Part shown: positions 11,201 through 24,855 of the stretch, piece after piece
How the letters are laid out: each line of letters begins with the position of its first letter
Position numbering within the stretch: position 1 is the first letter of the stretch
Assembly: GCA_033030425.1 (NCBI GenBank)
Contig: JAUFSD010000003.1
Span: 1,984,001 to 2,048,000, forward strand
Reading direction: 5' to 3'
Length of the DNA stretch: 64,000 bases
Origin: Verpa conica
Taxonomy: Eukaryota; Ascomycota; Pezizomycetes; Pezizales; Morchellaceae
Translations under genes and position numbers: made by a program
Notes under the pieces: model-generated
Databases searched by the model: none
What the model saw: the letters and a program-made list of their open reading frames with translations, nothing else
What the model was told of the DNA's origin: nothing

Positions 11201-14200
11201 ACCTATTGCCTTGCTGCAAGACTTGAGATTATTCCTAGCTATTGGCACCCACGAAACCAGCAACCCTCAAAGCTCAATGCCATCAACCTGCTTTGAGCGT
11301 ACAGGAGGTGGCAACGTCTTTCGTTGAGGGCTCAATGGGGATAAGTGAATCCCTCCTAGGTCTCATCCTACCTTGATCTAAACTCGCGTGGCGTATGCTC
11401 GCATCGTGACGACCTCCCCTATTGTACCGAGATTCTGTGTATTCTAGAAATAACTTTTATTTTTGCCCCTTTATTATTGCCCTTGAGGCTCAAGCCCCAT
11501 AAGTTCGGGAATCGCTCTCGCGGGTGAAGAGAGGACAGAGATCTTGAAAGCCAATAGCCCCCTCCCTCCCCTTCCCTGTTGTGTGACAGTTGATCAGGAA
11601 TGATCTACGCTAACGACCTACCCTTGCGTCGATCGCCTTTTCCATTCTTTTTTTTTTTTTTTTTGCTAAAAGTAGCTATGACATGAACCTCTGTGGGAAA
11701 CTGAATCAGGGAGTGAAACAGGGAGTCAAATAAAATATTGTTTCGAGAGATTGTGTGTGAGAAACACAGATATCTTTTTTTTTTTCTTGCCCTACCGCAT
11801 AACGATAGACGGCGAGCAGGAGAAAAAAGAAAAAAAAAATGCAACATACCCTCTACTAATTTTGCACTGACCTATAAACCCACAAGCATCAAAACGTCTT
11901 GCCCTATATTCTGCTCAAAACGGTCCGGACAGAAGGAAAAAGTGAACAGAGACCTTTTCTTTTATTTTATTTTTTAAAGATGGCTCGAGCGTTATCCTTG
12001 AGATTTGGTTGTTGAGGGAAGAGAACCGACAGGTTTAAATACAGGGGAGGGGGATGTGTGTGAGAGGTTGTGGGGATTTTTTTTTTTTGTCTGTGCCGCC
12101 ACCCACGCCATTGAGTTTGAACCAACTGGCTCAGGCATTTCTTCTGCCTTTGCGTAATCTCCAATAGTAGTTTAGTGTATAAAAGCAGGTACCATTTTTT
12201 TTCCCTTTTCCCCTTCACCCGTGTGGGATTCGATTCAGATTACCGCCCTTTTTTTATTTTTTTATTGATGCAAGATTGGTAGAGAAAATACGGTAACCAG
12301 TGATCATACCCCGCAGCCCGTTTTACATAAGAATGGCTGGTGGTGGCGCCCAGGTGCAATGTAAGGGCATTAATCTTCTTCAGCGCTTAGGATAGCAAGA
12401 AGAGGTCAGTTTTATACTAACTTTTTATTGAGGAATCCAACAGGGTGCATATCCTGATCAGGTATCATATGCACTTAATCACCCCGTATTCCTCTGCAGG
12501 TAGAAACAACGTTACACAGGTGTAGGCTCTTGCTATCAAAGAGTTTAGGGAGTGATCTCGCGAGAATTTTTACTGAGGGTTTTCGAAAGTAAATGATTAG
12601 GTAGACCGGCGGTCAGTCAGTCCAAGACCAGAAACGCGTTAGTCAGGCCTGATATCACGATGCCTCCTGGCATCGTCTGCTGCATACAATGTCGTACACA
12701 CATAGTTAGGGTAAAGAGCACCCACCCCATAACCGGTCGGGCCGGTAGGCCAAAGCGCCACCAGATTGAGTGGTGAAGAGAAAATGGAATCAAGATCTTT
12801 GGGTAATTCCCCATGTATATATATCTAGATATAGATATGGGTGCTGCCCTAGAATCGGGTGCCACCACTAGGAAGCTCCGAGTCTAAAGGCCTGTGATAC
12901 CTAGGTTTATCCGATTGATATTAAACAAAATTCCCGCATATGGTGGGAGACACTGCCGAAACAAATACATACCGTTGTTTTCTCACCGCTGGCCGTTGAG
13001 GTCCTACTTGCTCTTTAGAAACCAACCCTTCCCCACTTTGAAGGGGACAATACTGGGCTATATTATTAATCTTGGCCCCATTCTGGGCCCATAGAATTTG
13101 GCGCCCACTATCATCGGAGTTTTCACCATCTTTAACTTTTGCTCGAATTTCCCCCACCTCCTCACCTGAGTAGTTCGTCTTGTGAGCAGGTCAGTTTTGC
13201 CTATTTGGGTTGTTACTGCTTGTTTCGAACCCTTGGCGGAAGTTACCGTTGATTGTATGAGTAAATAAATAACACGCGCCTCAAACCGGATTGAAAGGAG
13301 ATTATTGATATCCTGACACTCTAGTCACAGCTCGGTGAGTTTTTTTTTTTCTTTTCCTTTCGGCATTACTACTTTTCTTGTTCTTCGATGAGGTACTTTA
13401 AGTAGGTTCGCATGTGTGCTGCTGACATACATATATGCTTCTTGTTTAAACCCTGGTATAAGAAATTCGGTTACACTATCGCTACTATTATAATAATGTT
13501 TATTGGCGGGCAAGGAGCAGTAGTACTGTCAATTCTGACCGCATCTTGTAACAGTTAAATTGTCGGAGTATTTCCTTCATGTAATCAGGGGGTGTTTCGA
13601 CTTCAGCACACTTGTGAATGATGATGTTATGGGGGGAAGTAACCCGGGAATAAAAGCCTTGCATGCAAGCCCTGTCGCTGGGGCGCGATCCAAATCTACC
13701 GCCTTGATGGATCTAAACGAGGAGCCGTTAAGCAGAAAAAAGTAAGCGCAGCGACGTCTCGACTTCCTTGCTCAAGTAGCATCGTGGAGCAGATCATTGA
13801 AGTCAGGGCTCAGCTAATATACCTAAGCGATAGCCGGGTCCAAGTAAGGCCCGACTCGGGGCGCGGCTAAGATCTACACCCGAGGCCCGCTCTGAAGGTT
13901 TAATACTCCCCGGGACTATTGGTCCGCAATAAGGCCGTAGACATAGACATGGAGTCTGGCCAGGTAATTGCTGTGACAGCTAGGCATACAATGTCGCGGC
14001 CAGGTTACCGTAGCAGTACCTTGGAGCTCAGGTTCAGGGTTATCGGCAGTTGCCGTTGGATGGCGGTGGCGGCTGTGTGTGTAAGAGCGATGGATTCTGA
14101 CTGATCGCAAAGTACCGTAGGGCTCTGAATAGAACATGACGACGACAAAGAAGTAATTGGTTAATTTCTCAGGGCCCTGACATGATAGTTCTCAGGTCAT

Positions 14201-16378
14201 CGCGAGTCGTCGTACCCAGTATCCCCGCAAGTACATGTAATTATTGAATTCCAAAGGTTTACTGCCCCATCTTAGTGTGCCTCACGTCAAACTAGCTTTG
14301 CATCTTATCGTGGATAACGATGCAGTGTTCACAAGCTTAAAGCGGTGGCGCCGCGGACGTACATATTCACGAGTTTTTCTTCTTTTTGATGTAGGTACCC
14401 CGGTTCAAGCGATCCGGATCAACTTGGCCTTTTCTTCCCTTTTTCCCTTTTTTTTTTCTTTTCTTTTCCTTCCGGAGGGAGGAGGTGTTGCACCACGTTA
14501 ACAAGGGCAAAAAGCTGTTGTAGGACGAACCGCTGGTTTATATTTGGGAAGGTGGCTTTGCTCGCGGGAACAGGAATGATGAGTGTAAGATGGGGGTGTA
14601 GATTCGTAGATTCAGGGCTCACGACAGCGATCCTTCCGTCACTCGACAACGTCAACCATCCGCCCATTCATCCAAACCAGGCATCTAGGCATCTAGGCAT
14701 CCAGGGGAATAGGATTCGATTCCATGAATTCTTTCTCTCTGTTAGTATTCTCTGTCACAGTATATACTATCTTTGCCAGCTGCAGGTCAAAGGACTCAAG
14801 CTCTACCATCCACCCGTACCAAGAGAATGCACGGCCAAACTCATAGAACCGTAATGGAAAGGTCGGTTCCGTAATGAGGCGCTCTACCTCTTGGCCTACT
14901 GTTTTGGGGGCCTGGGCCCGAGACAAGGCTCGGGGCCCTCGCCCTTTTGGGTCACTGCTCCGTCGACCCACCACAACACCAGGAGGGAACGATAGAGACA
15001 GCTTGCTTCTCGGAGATGGTTTCCCTTACGGACGTGTCAGTGTTTTCCCTCCTTCTTTTCCTTTTCTTGTTGCTATCCTCAGTCCTACCGCATACAGACC
15101 CTTTTGATGCAAGTCCGTCATCTCGCCCCGTACCCAAGACGCAAGCAGCATCCGATTCAATTCAAACCCCCTCCCATCCCATCCCCATCCCCCCCCCCTT
15201 TCTAGTACTATCTCCCTGCCTTGAGTATGGTGCTAATGTTACCCCGTCGGGACGGACCAACTGTGGATCCAAGTCTCCCCGCAGCTGTCGACAATTCGAC
15301 AGACTGAATAAGGAACAGCGTTTGCTTGTTCACTCATCTCTTTCTCGTTAGATACTCTGTTCCTGTCTTCATCGTGGTTTGGTGCTTGCCCGTTTGACGT
15401 CTACCCAACTACCGTTGGCCCCCATTCTTTCGCGAGCTTGATATATTTCGCCATTATACAAAAGGACCGAATAGTGCACAATCTTAAGTAGGCAGTAGTT
15501 GGAATATCTCGATTGTGATCGGGTGGAAGGAGAAGAAGGAAAGACATCCCCCGCATCAGGTCGAGAATCACACCCACACCCACACACATATCATTTCATA
15601 TATCCCCCCCTCGTACATACATATCGTCCAAGGACCTCCTCCGGACCTGTCCACTCATTAGTCGATCAGTCAATCCAATTTTTGACTTCGCTCATTCATC
15701 AGGCCGGACCCATTCTAGCTCTTCCACCGCTACAAGTACCCGGATCGTCAGTACAGTTGCGTCTGCTCGATTTTGTATCGCTGTACCAACCTTAATCTAT
15801 CTTGTATTGGTGTCTCCATCGTTCCGATAGGACTGTATTCTATAGGCGGGCACATCTACCTTCGTACTATATACCTCGGCGTTTTCCCACAGACGCACGC
15901 ACAGCCCTGACATTGAATGAGAAGGGCTGGGATAAGTATATCATGCAACATCCAGGGAACGAATCTACCACGAGCGAACACGCACCATCAGCATAAAACA
16001 TAAAACAGGCGTTTGACGTCTTCCAAATCGAGCCCGTGGGTTACCACTTAGCAACACGGAGATAGCTCCCTTTGGCCTCTCGGCATTCCCACATATACAA
16101 AAGCGGCACTCCCACATTCTCTCCCACGCGGGGATACACACTATCCAGGAAATATTCCGACAGAAGAAAACGTACTTGCGCACCCGGAGGCACATCACAG
16201 ACTGAGCAATACTGACTGGAGAGGCACATCATCAGTCTTCCTGTCAACTACTCCGAGCAAACCAGTCCACCGGGAAATATACATATTCGTTAGTGCTATC
16301 AACACCTAACACTTCGTCAGTCGTGTGGTTGGAGAAGTGCAAGAGACCTTCGGAGTCTCTTGATTTCCCGCTACATCG
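8257..16378. other. 8.1 kb stretch without a supportable gene
   Basis: Both flanking genes point away from it. The left half (to about 10 kb) is AT-rich; the right half is mixed and has many homopolymer runs (poly-T at 11648-11664, A-rich repeat at 10631-10667). ORFs of 60-134 codons occur (for example 14947-15351, which starts with TTG) but none shows a recognisable domain or plausible exon continuation. Pyrimidine-rich sequence at about 15,050-15,800 may be the leader region of the DUF1365 gene. Relics of decayed repeats are possible, but no terminal repeats or polymerase motifs were found by eye. Confidence 0.5.
10631..10667. repeat. A-rich (GAAAAAAT)n simple repeat
   Basis: Repeating units of six or more A followed by TG, ending in a run of 13 A, in an intergenic region. 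Confidence 0.85.
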
Positions 16379-18538
16379 ATGTGTTGCGACGGGGACCTCC
16401 TAACTCGGGGGTTGTTACTACTCAACGCATCGTCTGTTCTACTTGCAACACCACCACTATTCCAAAGTCGAGTATTCAGGGCCGCTATCGTCGCTTTGGT
16501 ATTCGCTTCGGCCCTTCAATTGTTCGACGTCTGGGGTTTGACATTTGGGTTCTGGAGGAACTTTGCCTTGGTATGTCTGGGAATGTGTCTGTTCAAGGTG
16601 GCTCCGTTCGTTTGGATGGTGGTGGTTAGCAGTCGGACGTGCCTGGAGGAGAAGTTTCCCGGGAAGTTTAGGCCGCTGTTCTTTTTCTGTTCGACAACAC
16701 ACGCTCGTTTCTTGCCGAAGAAACATACATTCAAATATCCGCTACTATATGTCGGTTTTCCAGTCACTATGAAGGGTTCTGTGGGTGGGTTGTTTTCAAT
16801 AGTGGAATCAAAGTCAGAAAAAGATGAGAACTTGAAGCTTGGCCAGCAGGAATCAAAGGATCGATTTACCTTCTTTTCTATTGATCCAGCAGGTTATACA
16901 AACCCAGAGTTACCATTTGAGAAGAAACTAGAATCTGTCTTGGTTCACCATGTATGCTTGAGCCGCCTCACTTTTAATGTATAGCTTTGATACTGACTGT
17001 GTGTGATAGGGAATTGATCCATCTCTTTATCCTTACACTTACATCGTCACTACACCTCGTTTCTTTGGTTATTCATTCAATCCTGTCTCTTACTACTACC
17101 TTTATTCAGCTCAACAGGAGCTCAAACTCGTTGTTCTTGAAGTGAACAATACTTTCGGCGAGAAGCATCTCTACATCCTCCATACCGACAACCCAGCAAA
17201 TCCACCGGCCCGGAAAGGCTATACATTTGCTGGCGAGATGGAGAAAACATTTCACATTTCCCCATTTAATCATCGATCAGGGAACTACAACATTCAAGTG
17301 CGAGACCCATTAGATAATTTCTCGAGTGAGGGTTCAAGGGTTGATATGCACATGGTGGTCCTTGCAAGGGACGGGACAAAGAGTATGGTTGCAAGGGCCT
17401 TTTCCGTGTCACCATCATTCGACATGGTTACTGGGAGTACATGGAAAGGGCTGAATATTGTTGTCACATGGGGATATAATACCTTTTTGGCGGTACCTGA
17501 AACCATGTATGAAGCATGGAAGTTATACAGAAAAAGGGCCGTTGTATACACAAGGCCAGAGGTTCTTGTGGGGAGTGGTCAAAGAGACGCTACAAAAGCA
17601 GAATGGTTCGTAATTCTTTTAATCGCAAATAGCCGCGAATTACCCTCATGTCTAATCAAGTAAGTGATGCTGACAGAAATTATAGTGGGATGCAGAGGCT
17701 TTGGTTGGATTATTTCAAGCGCCGGGTGGAGACCTACAGCGACCCTCTTGTTGTTACTCTAACTTTACCTGAGTCAAAAGCAACAAAAGCCGCAGAAGTT
17801 GTGACTTTCCGGTCTAAAGGTTCCTCACGCTCAAAACCTCGGAGTTTATCACTATCCTATCAGCCGATATTCACAGCACCAGAACTAACACCCCCCCCTA
17901 CACCCACTCATCTTACAATCCGCGTTTCAAACCCCCGCTTTTTTGCGCGATTTTTCTCACACCAAGATCCACAACAGACAGTTTATCTCGATATCATATC
18001 ACAACCTGATGAGCGCAAACTGGCGCAAATCAATGATCTAAAACTGTTTCAAGACCTTCTATCACCGAAGAAAGATAGCAAGCTTCCCGTGTCTAACTGG
18101 ATGGGATGGAGGTGGCACATCGCATCATGGATGAGACAGCGGAAGACAGCTGCCGAACTCAATGCTCTACCATCAGAAGAAACTCCAATTCCTACAGTTC
18201 ATGAACGTTCTAGTTTAAGCACCCTCGATGAGCACTTTCTGACAGCAGGAACCAAACGACTATATCGGAAGACGACTATGCAGGCCGTCCTCATTGATTC
18301 CATTGCGTTTGGAGAGGCTGAAAGTTTGGAGCTGTACGAGAAGGTCGTTGGGATTGTTTTGCAATCTTGTCTCGTTGCGCTGACAGTAAGTCTGGCGACG
18401 GGTTTCAAGTCATCCAGCTCTGTCTTTACGTCAATCCGGACAATTTGTTGGTCAAGTTTGACGAGCAGCCTGCCGGTGGGTACCTTTGCACTTATCAATG
18501 GCCCACTCGTTTGGAGTGCTGCGCGAGCGGTATTCTAG
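16379..18538 (+). CDS. DUF1365 family protein, three exons (about 671 aa)
   Basis: Exons inferred as 16379-16951, 17010-17609 and 17696-18538, all in phase 0. Intron 1 (58 nt) has donor GTATGC, branch CTGAC and acceptor ATAG. Intron 2 (86 nt) uses GTAATT and TGCAG. The first exon starts with hydrophobic segments (residues about 30-75, two membrane-helix candidates) followed by THARFLPKKHTFKYPLLYV. Exon 2 opens with GIDPSLYPYTYIVTTPRFFG, then the signature FGYSFNPVSYYYLYS and VLEVNNTFGEKHLYIL, which together identify DUF1365. Exon 3 includes LWLDYFKRRVETYSDP and a C-terminal hydrophobic stretch. The biochemical role of DUF1365 is not established; bacterial members often sit beside cyclopropane-fatty-acid synthases and flavin amine oxidases, which suggests lipid metabolism. 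Fungal members are long like this one. Membrane attachment is inferred from the hydrophobic ends. Confidence 0.92.
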
Positions 18539-21228
18539 ATGGTCTTTTCTTTTGATTCTTGTCTATTTTTCTGGGGTATAGGGTATTTTTTCCCCTCTTC
18601 ACCCATTTTATACATTCTATAATTTGTGGTTTTTTTTTTATATATTTCTTTTGGGAATTAGGGAGCGAGGTTGCTTTTTACCAGGTTTTAAATATTTCCT
18701 TGCGTTTTAAAAACTTCACTTCTTTTTTTATTTAGCTATTGGGGTCTTTTCTTTCATCTCCGGAAGGGCATAGGATAGATGGGTTTCGGGGAATGTGGGG
18801 GGGGGGGGTTAATACGGTAGTTGGTTTTTTGATTTTATGTCGCCGTCATCGCGGAGCCTTTTTTCCTTACTTCTTCAGCATTTTACCTTATTTTGATACT
18901 ATCCTTTTTGCTTGGATGCTATCTTACTATCATTACCACGCAAAGCTTTCCTACTACGTCGTTTTACATATCTGTACGTTTTTATTGTACATCCCGCTTT
19001 GTTTTTTTGTTTATTGTTTATTGTCTGCCAGGGTGGGAGAGTTACTCCTGACAGGTGAGGCGGTTGCTTTTTTCTTTTTCTTTATTTTTGTACCCATACT
19101 GTGTATGCATTGTGTCTATTCTCTGTTTATATTGGTTTCGATTTGACTGTAAATTCAAGATTCAGTAGCTAGCATTACAAACTCAAAAATGATCCATCTG
19201 GGATGTCATAATTGATCATAACATGGTTCAAGGTTCTATCACCTGACAGCTGTGCTGTGTTGTGCTTTGCAATTGGGAAGGTCAAGCTATCTACAAGACA
19301 ACAGTCCATAGGTAGTGCTTGATTGGGACCAAGCGGGATAAGCGCGAACCGAGGCCCCTCCCCCCCGGATAACTACCGTCTGTAATTACCGGTAACCGGC
19401 GAGCGATATAGTGATGGAGGGATTGAGATGATCAAAGAGGATCGGGAGTAAGAAAAGATCCATATTCTCACCAACGTACATATTCTCATCCCCACCCATC
19501 CACACCACAGGATCGGAAACGCGGGGGCCTGAAGGGTCTGCTATTATTGTTTTTTTCCCTTTCTTCTTTCTCAATTTAGATATATGTAGCTTGGCATTGC
19601 ATTTAGAGTAGGTGATCATTCGACTTGGCTAAAGCGCATTGGTTTGTGGCATGAGCTGAGGTCACTTTTTTTTGGAGGGAGGGAGGGGGGGAAGCGTTCA
19701 AGTTCAAGATGGTCCCCTTGTAATCAAGATATAATCAAGATTCATACCGTATGCAGTTCGATGTATATCCTGTTTTTTTTTCTTTCTTTTTTTTCCCTAC
19801 CTCTCTTCACCGCAGAATGAGACAACCACTAGTTAGCTGACCCCACGAATAGCGGAGAGAGAGAGTGTGTGTGTGTGGGGGGGAAGAGATGTAATCAGCT
19901 GGATGAATGGTTTTTTTTTGCTAGAGATGACAAAGATGTGGTGTGTAGGTTAAGGCTGAATTATATATATATAAAAAAAACTTTCTTTCTGAAACGACCC
20001 TTTATTTTTTTGGGGAGGGTAAAGTTTTTTTTTAAAAAAAAAAAAAAATTTATTTTTATTTTTGTGTATCGTATCACCGTTGGGGCACGTGTACATGGCG
20101 TGGTATGGTATAATAAGTACATGTACATGGCTATAATCGGGGATTACCGGGGAGGGGTTATAAACATAATTATACGCTGAGGGTCTTAAATTAATTGTAT
20201 ATAGCAGTTACCAAAGTACGTAAAGGGGTGATGTGGGGAGTGGAGAATGGAAGGGACCTGATCCGTTAATCCGGAAAAAACGGCTTTTTAGGATACCGGT
20301 TATCAGATCACGATGGCTCAAGGTTCAAGATGAGGTGGGGGGGGGAGAGGGAAGTGAATTGAGGGAGCATATGTGGTTGAGTGGCGCATATACTCGGGTA
20401 TCTAGAGTGCACGCCTTGCCTTGCGGTGTGGGGGAATGGGGGCTAATGTAGTGATCGGCCTTGAATCTGGTAAAATTCGAATTGGGGTGCTGCGCAAGGA
20501 TGTGAATATGCGGTTTTGATCATTGGTACGCTGGTCGGTGTAGATAGGGGACTTATTTAAAGTTGATCCACACACACCTCACTTCCCCCAGGAGATGAAA
20601 GTGTTAGATTTGCCCTCGTACCTGAGGGCTTTTGGGGGCGGGATTTCTTTTCTGTATTATAAAAGGTTTTTTCTATAAGGACGTGTGGGTTGCGCGCTCT
20701 TCGGCCCGAACCCGGTATATTGCATGTGAAAACGGTCGTGATGGATTGGTACTATTCGGTGGCGGTCTAAGTTCTGATTGGTATTATCACGGTTTGTTAA
20801 TCATCATTTCTTAGGTAATACTATAAATTGTCTATATTTACCGAGTCAATTAATTATTGTGATATAGGGTATCTTGACCAGTAGTTAAAGAGATAGACCG
20901 TCGGTTTACCCGGCTCACGAGTGAGAACATATGATTGGCCATTGTGCGCACGGATATATAGTTTGGGGGGCTGATGAGTGATCTACTAGGTCCCTGAGCT
21001 GGGCTAATGGGATCTGATCGCTGATATGATCATCGAAGGCTATAACCACATCTCGCAAGGCTCAATTCTGTGCTTCTACTCAAGGCTCAAACCTTTCCAG
21101 GGCCAATACAATTCTTGTTCTTGATATCCCTCTCCCATGGACCAAGTAGGGAATATAATCAATAACCGTAAATAACTTTATAGCTAGAGAAAAGTTTTTA
21201 AAAAATTTTCTGGAAACACTTTTTATAG
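18539..21228. other. Intergenic, homopolymer-rich, no protein gene seen
   Basis: The first 600 bases are T-rich and probably the 3' region of the DUF1365 gene. A back-to-back T-run/A-run lies near 20,025-20,050, and a TACATGTA palindrome at 20118-20125. The ORF at 18739-19146 starts with TTG and encodes mostly Phe/Leu/Tyr from T-rich DNA, so it is discounted. Confidence 0.5.
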
Positions 21229-21309
21229 GACATCGTGGCCGAGTGGTTAAGGCGACAGATTAGAAATCTGTTGGGTTCGCCCGCGTAGGTTCAAATCCTG
21301 CCGATGTCG
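21229..21309 (+). tRNA. tRNA-Ser (anticodon AGA), no intron
   Basis: An 81-nt sequence folds as a class II tRNA. The acceptor stem GACATCG pairs with CGATGTC and is followed by the unpaired discriminator G expected for serine. The A-box-like TGGCCGAGTGG is present. The anticodon stem ACAGA/TCTGT encloses the loop TTAGAAA, giving anticodon AGA (read as IGA after A34 deamination). There is a long variable arm (GGGTTCGCCCG) and a B box GGTTCAAATCC. AGA decodes UCU, UCC and UCA. CCA is not encoded, as usual for eukaryotes. A T-run downstream would end RNA polymerase III transcription. Confidence 0.97.
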
Positions 21310-24300
21310 TCTTATTCTTATCTTTTTGTTTTTGCTTTCCCTTAGTTTGCGGAGGTAGTAAATTCACGTTCACGATTCTTGACCGAGCTTACATGTGGGC
21401 CGAGTCTCGGGATAGTTTCCACGGTGCACGAGTGGCAGCCGCTTACAGGGATGATATCAATTTACGGTATCGGTTTCCGGGAGTCCGGAAGTTCATCCGC
21501 CCGACCCTGCCTAGCTTGAATCCGGAAACCGGCTTTCGGGTGGGGCGCGTCCAGTACCTGGTAAATCGATTGTTCAGGGTAGGACTTATGGGATACCTAG
21601 ATTGGTGGTCGGCGAACAAGGCAAGTCTACCAGTAGAAAGGTTACGATCATACACACATAGTGGATACTGTGATTTTCTTGCACTGTTTCACGTAGTCGC
21701 CGAAGGAACGTCTAGTTCCATCATTTGAGACAAAGCTTTATGTGGGTCTTGTGTCATCAGAAGGGCTTTGGGGTCTCGATCTTTCAGTGACTTGGATGAC
21801 GACTTTTTACTGACTAGCTGCCTTATGTAGCCGGATTTTTTGATAAGGCTTGTATCTGTTTTAGTGAACCCTTAGATTAACTTGCATTCGTACCTGTCTA
21901 TGCCGAGTGATAGTGTGTGGATGGAAGTGCATGTCTTGTCTTGTCTTGACCTTGTGTTTGAAGTAACCTGAGGTGTTTTTTTTCTTTTCTTTCTTTGCCA
22001 AGAGAAGGCTTGATAACGGTAAAATAGAACCTTGGGGGAAAGGGTGGCACCACGTGCAACTATGATTCCTTTTGTTGAGAGTTTGCTGAGACATCTAAAC
22101 GGAAAGGGGGGAGGTTGAAAAAAAGAGGTTGAGAATCCTATGTGGAAGGTGGATGGTACAGTTATTCTTGGGGGGGCGTACCTGCCCAGGCCTAGATGGT
22201 AGGAATTGGAGTTCCAACTGCATGTATACATCTGTTTCACTAATCTAACGTGAATCTGGACTCTAATAAATTAGGTAGGAGGTTAGATATAGGCTTAGTG
22301 TATATTGTGCCTTGTAGATATTCCAAGAACGGGAGGGAATAAAGGGTATTGGTTTCTAATAATTTGTCATTGCGGTATGAGACTGCCACAACAAGTCTTA
22401 GTACATAGGATCGGATACCCGGTATTTGAGTTCCATCTTCTTTTCCCTTTTTTTTTTTAACTTAGTAACGTTGACTAACGTCACCTTCATGAGAGTAGAC
22501 TATTGAATTTTGATTCCGCATATCCATTGCGCGTTCTCCGATCATATGTGACATTGGTGACCTAATATGATTAGAGACTGGATTTAGGATGGCAGTCACA
22601 GCGCATCATTTACCACAGATAAAAACTAGGGCCCTGAAATTCGCGCTTCCATATTTTTAAATAATCTGAGGTCATTTTTCCCCCCAATCTTGTCCCGTGT
22701 ATGACATAGTTAATCGGATTACCTCTCTTGAGGGCTGAAAAAAACTTACTCGATATCTTGTCTTTGAGGTTAGCTAACGTTGGATCTCAAGATAGGTCTG
22801 GTCTCAAGTCCATTACCTGAGGGTCATACTTGCACTATCGTAAGCTGCACTCATCGTCAAATGAGGATATAAAGACCCTATTTCCATGAGAGAGGTGTAC
22901 GTACCCAACCCAACGAAAGCGCTCAGGTGCTCACTGAAACCTCGGATTAGAGTTGGGTGAGACAAGGCGCACAAAGTGGTTGACGTACCCTGGATTACAC
23001 GACATGTATGAGGGCTGTAGCTGGATAGATCAACAGCCGCAAAAGATAAAGTGCCGAGAGACATAGAAGGCGTACCCCCCCCTCCATCTTGTGCAAAAGC
23101 CAGTTTCTGGTGAAAGAATACATGTAACAATTCTGATCAGGACCAGCAGCTCTGACTGAGTCAAGAGATCTCACTCGGCCTTTTTTCTTTCTTTCCCTAA
23201 GTCACTTACCGGGCATCTGTGCTCCCCATGCAACAATTTAGAAGCCAAAGCTCCGGTCATATATCCACCTATAGGATTTTTTCGGAGGATGACCTCCGTA
23301 CCTAATGGTTGGATAAACGTTGAATACTAATTGTGCACAGCCTAAATCCATTACGCAATACTCGCTCACTGACTTCAGCACTACGTATTGAGTGAGGGGA
23401 GGGTGGTGGGGCTTATTCAAAGCCCAGAGTACGAATAAGCTCAGCGTTCTTATGTCCGAAGAGTGGCTGCAAGTCCTACGTATTATCTACGTTGCTCCAA
23501 AACCCCCCCCCTCCTCCTCCTCAATAGGAGTTGCGTCCGTAGTTCCCTGAAGGATCTTTGGTGGATTATGAGATGGATATTTTTTGTTCGCCTCAACTAA
23601 ACCTTCGTGCATGATTATGTCTTGTGCCACGTCTTACGACTTCGCTTTTTCCTTTCCTTTCCATTCCTTGCGCCTTACTCATATCATCGACAACTTTATT
23701 TCAACCTGTTATCGGCATCGCCGAGTCAATATGACTAACTGTATCGGTCCAATACTCCGAGACCTATGGGGGGTTCAGATTTCTCCATAAGATACAATCA
23801 CTTGGCATGTTAACCAAGTTCCGTTGAGGAGTATAGTGGCGTTTTATACCTATGATACAAAGGAGTGAGAAGAGAGGCAACTAAGGGCAAACGAGTAGGT
23901 TAATTCACTTACCGCCTCATTCCCCAATATCTGGGTGAGGGCTATGGTGTTGGTTGGTTTAGCCATTCAGGAGCTTTGCAGAATGTTTTCCGAATCCGGA
24001 GAGACTTCCGTTCGTGGGTATGTCGGCACGTTCCGTAAACTTATTTCGAGGTTTTGCCAATATCATATGGAGTCCAATCAAGTAGTAGTCTGGACATGAA
24101 AGCTACGGAAGCGTTAAAGATAAGACAGTAAAGCTGATGAGATGGCGGTGCTAGTCGAGATAGCTGAATGAATGTCATATTAAGATTTTGTGGACGTAAA
24201 AGAAGAAACAATCTGGGTCACGATAAGTCGGATGTGTCGACTTAATCATAAACTATCACTCGATAGGATAAAGCTTTGATAGTAACCAGGAGGGCTAGAA

Positions 24301-24855
24301 TATAGGAGTCATTTCCCCTTATCTACTGTCTTATCTCATAGGTTTTGTCTGCTAATAATTTCTCTCTACCTAGATAGTCGAGTCTAGAGAAGACACGACT
24401 GCAATGGTTGATATCTGGACTTCTATGCCCCCAAAACCACCAAGATCGACAAACCCTCACGAGATTTTCATAGTTGTCTAGCTATAGCGGCCGTTAAATC
24501 ACACCAAGCTGTATCACTAAACCACATTCCCAACCCCTGATGATTGTCTAATGTTTATCCCGCGCGTTTATATCTCTTCTCGGAACCTAATAAACCATTT
24601 AAACAAAGACCGGGTAACACACGCGCGCCTGGCGCATGCCGGGCCTACGTCTGCGCATCGACTGCGCGTTTACTTGATAATTCAGGAACCGCCAGTCAAG
24701 TTCCCCGGTGAAGATCTCCCACGAGAGTTTACCCTAGGATTAAATTCCCGCATCCCCACTGGGATTTTCTACGCGGTACAGAGTACATAATTGCGCTTCC
24801 CTGCCCCCCGCACTTAGGCGTGGGACTCGACTTCTTTGTCCCTCCAGCAGTGTCT
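21310..24855. other. Intergenic, no supportable gene
   Basis: Short ORFs such as 21393-21728 (111 codons, ATG start) have no domain and no neighbouring exon that extends them. A TACATGTA palindrome lies at 23119-23126. GC rises at about 24,620-24,680 just ahead of the poly-glutamate gene, probably its upstream region. Confidence 0.5.
21323..21327 (+). terminator. RNA polymerase III terminator of the tRNA-Ser gene
   Basis: Five T residues begin 14 nt after the discriminator base; a second T5 run follows at 21329-21333. Confidence 0.75.

Noticed and set aside
14947..15351. 134-codon ORF in the 8 kb gap
   Set aside because: TTG start, Pro/Ser/Leu low complexity, no domain; resembles a CT-rich leader.
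18739..19146. 135-codon ORF after the DUF1365 gene
   Set aside because: Starts with TTG and is mostly Phe/Leu/Tyr from T-rich DNA; more likely 3' region.
21393..21728. 111-codon ORF just after the tRNA gene
   Set aside because: Has an ATG but no recognisable domain, no exon continuation and overlaps an equally open antisense frame.
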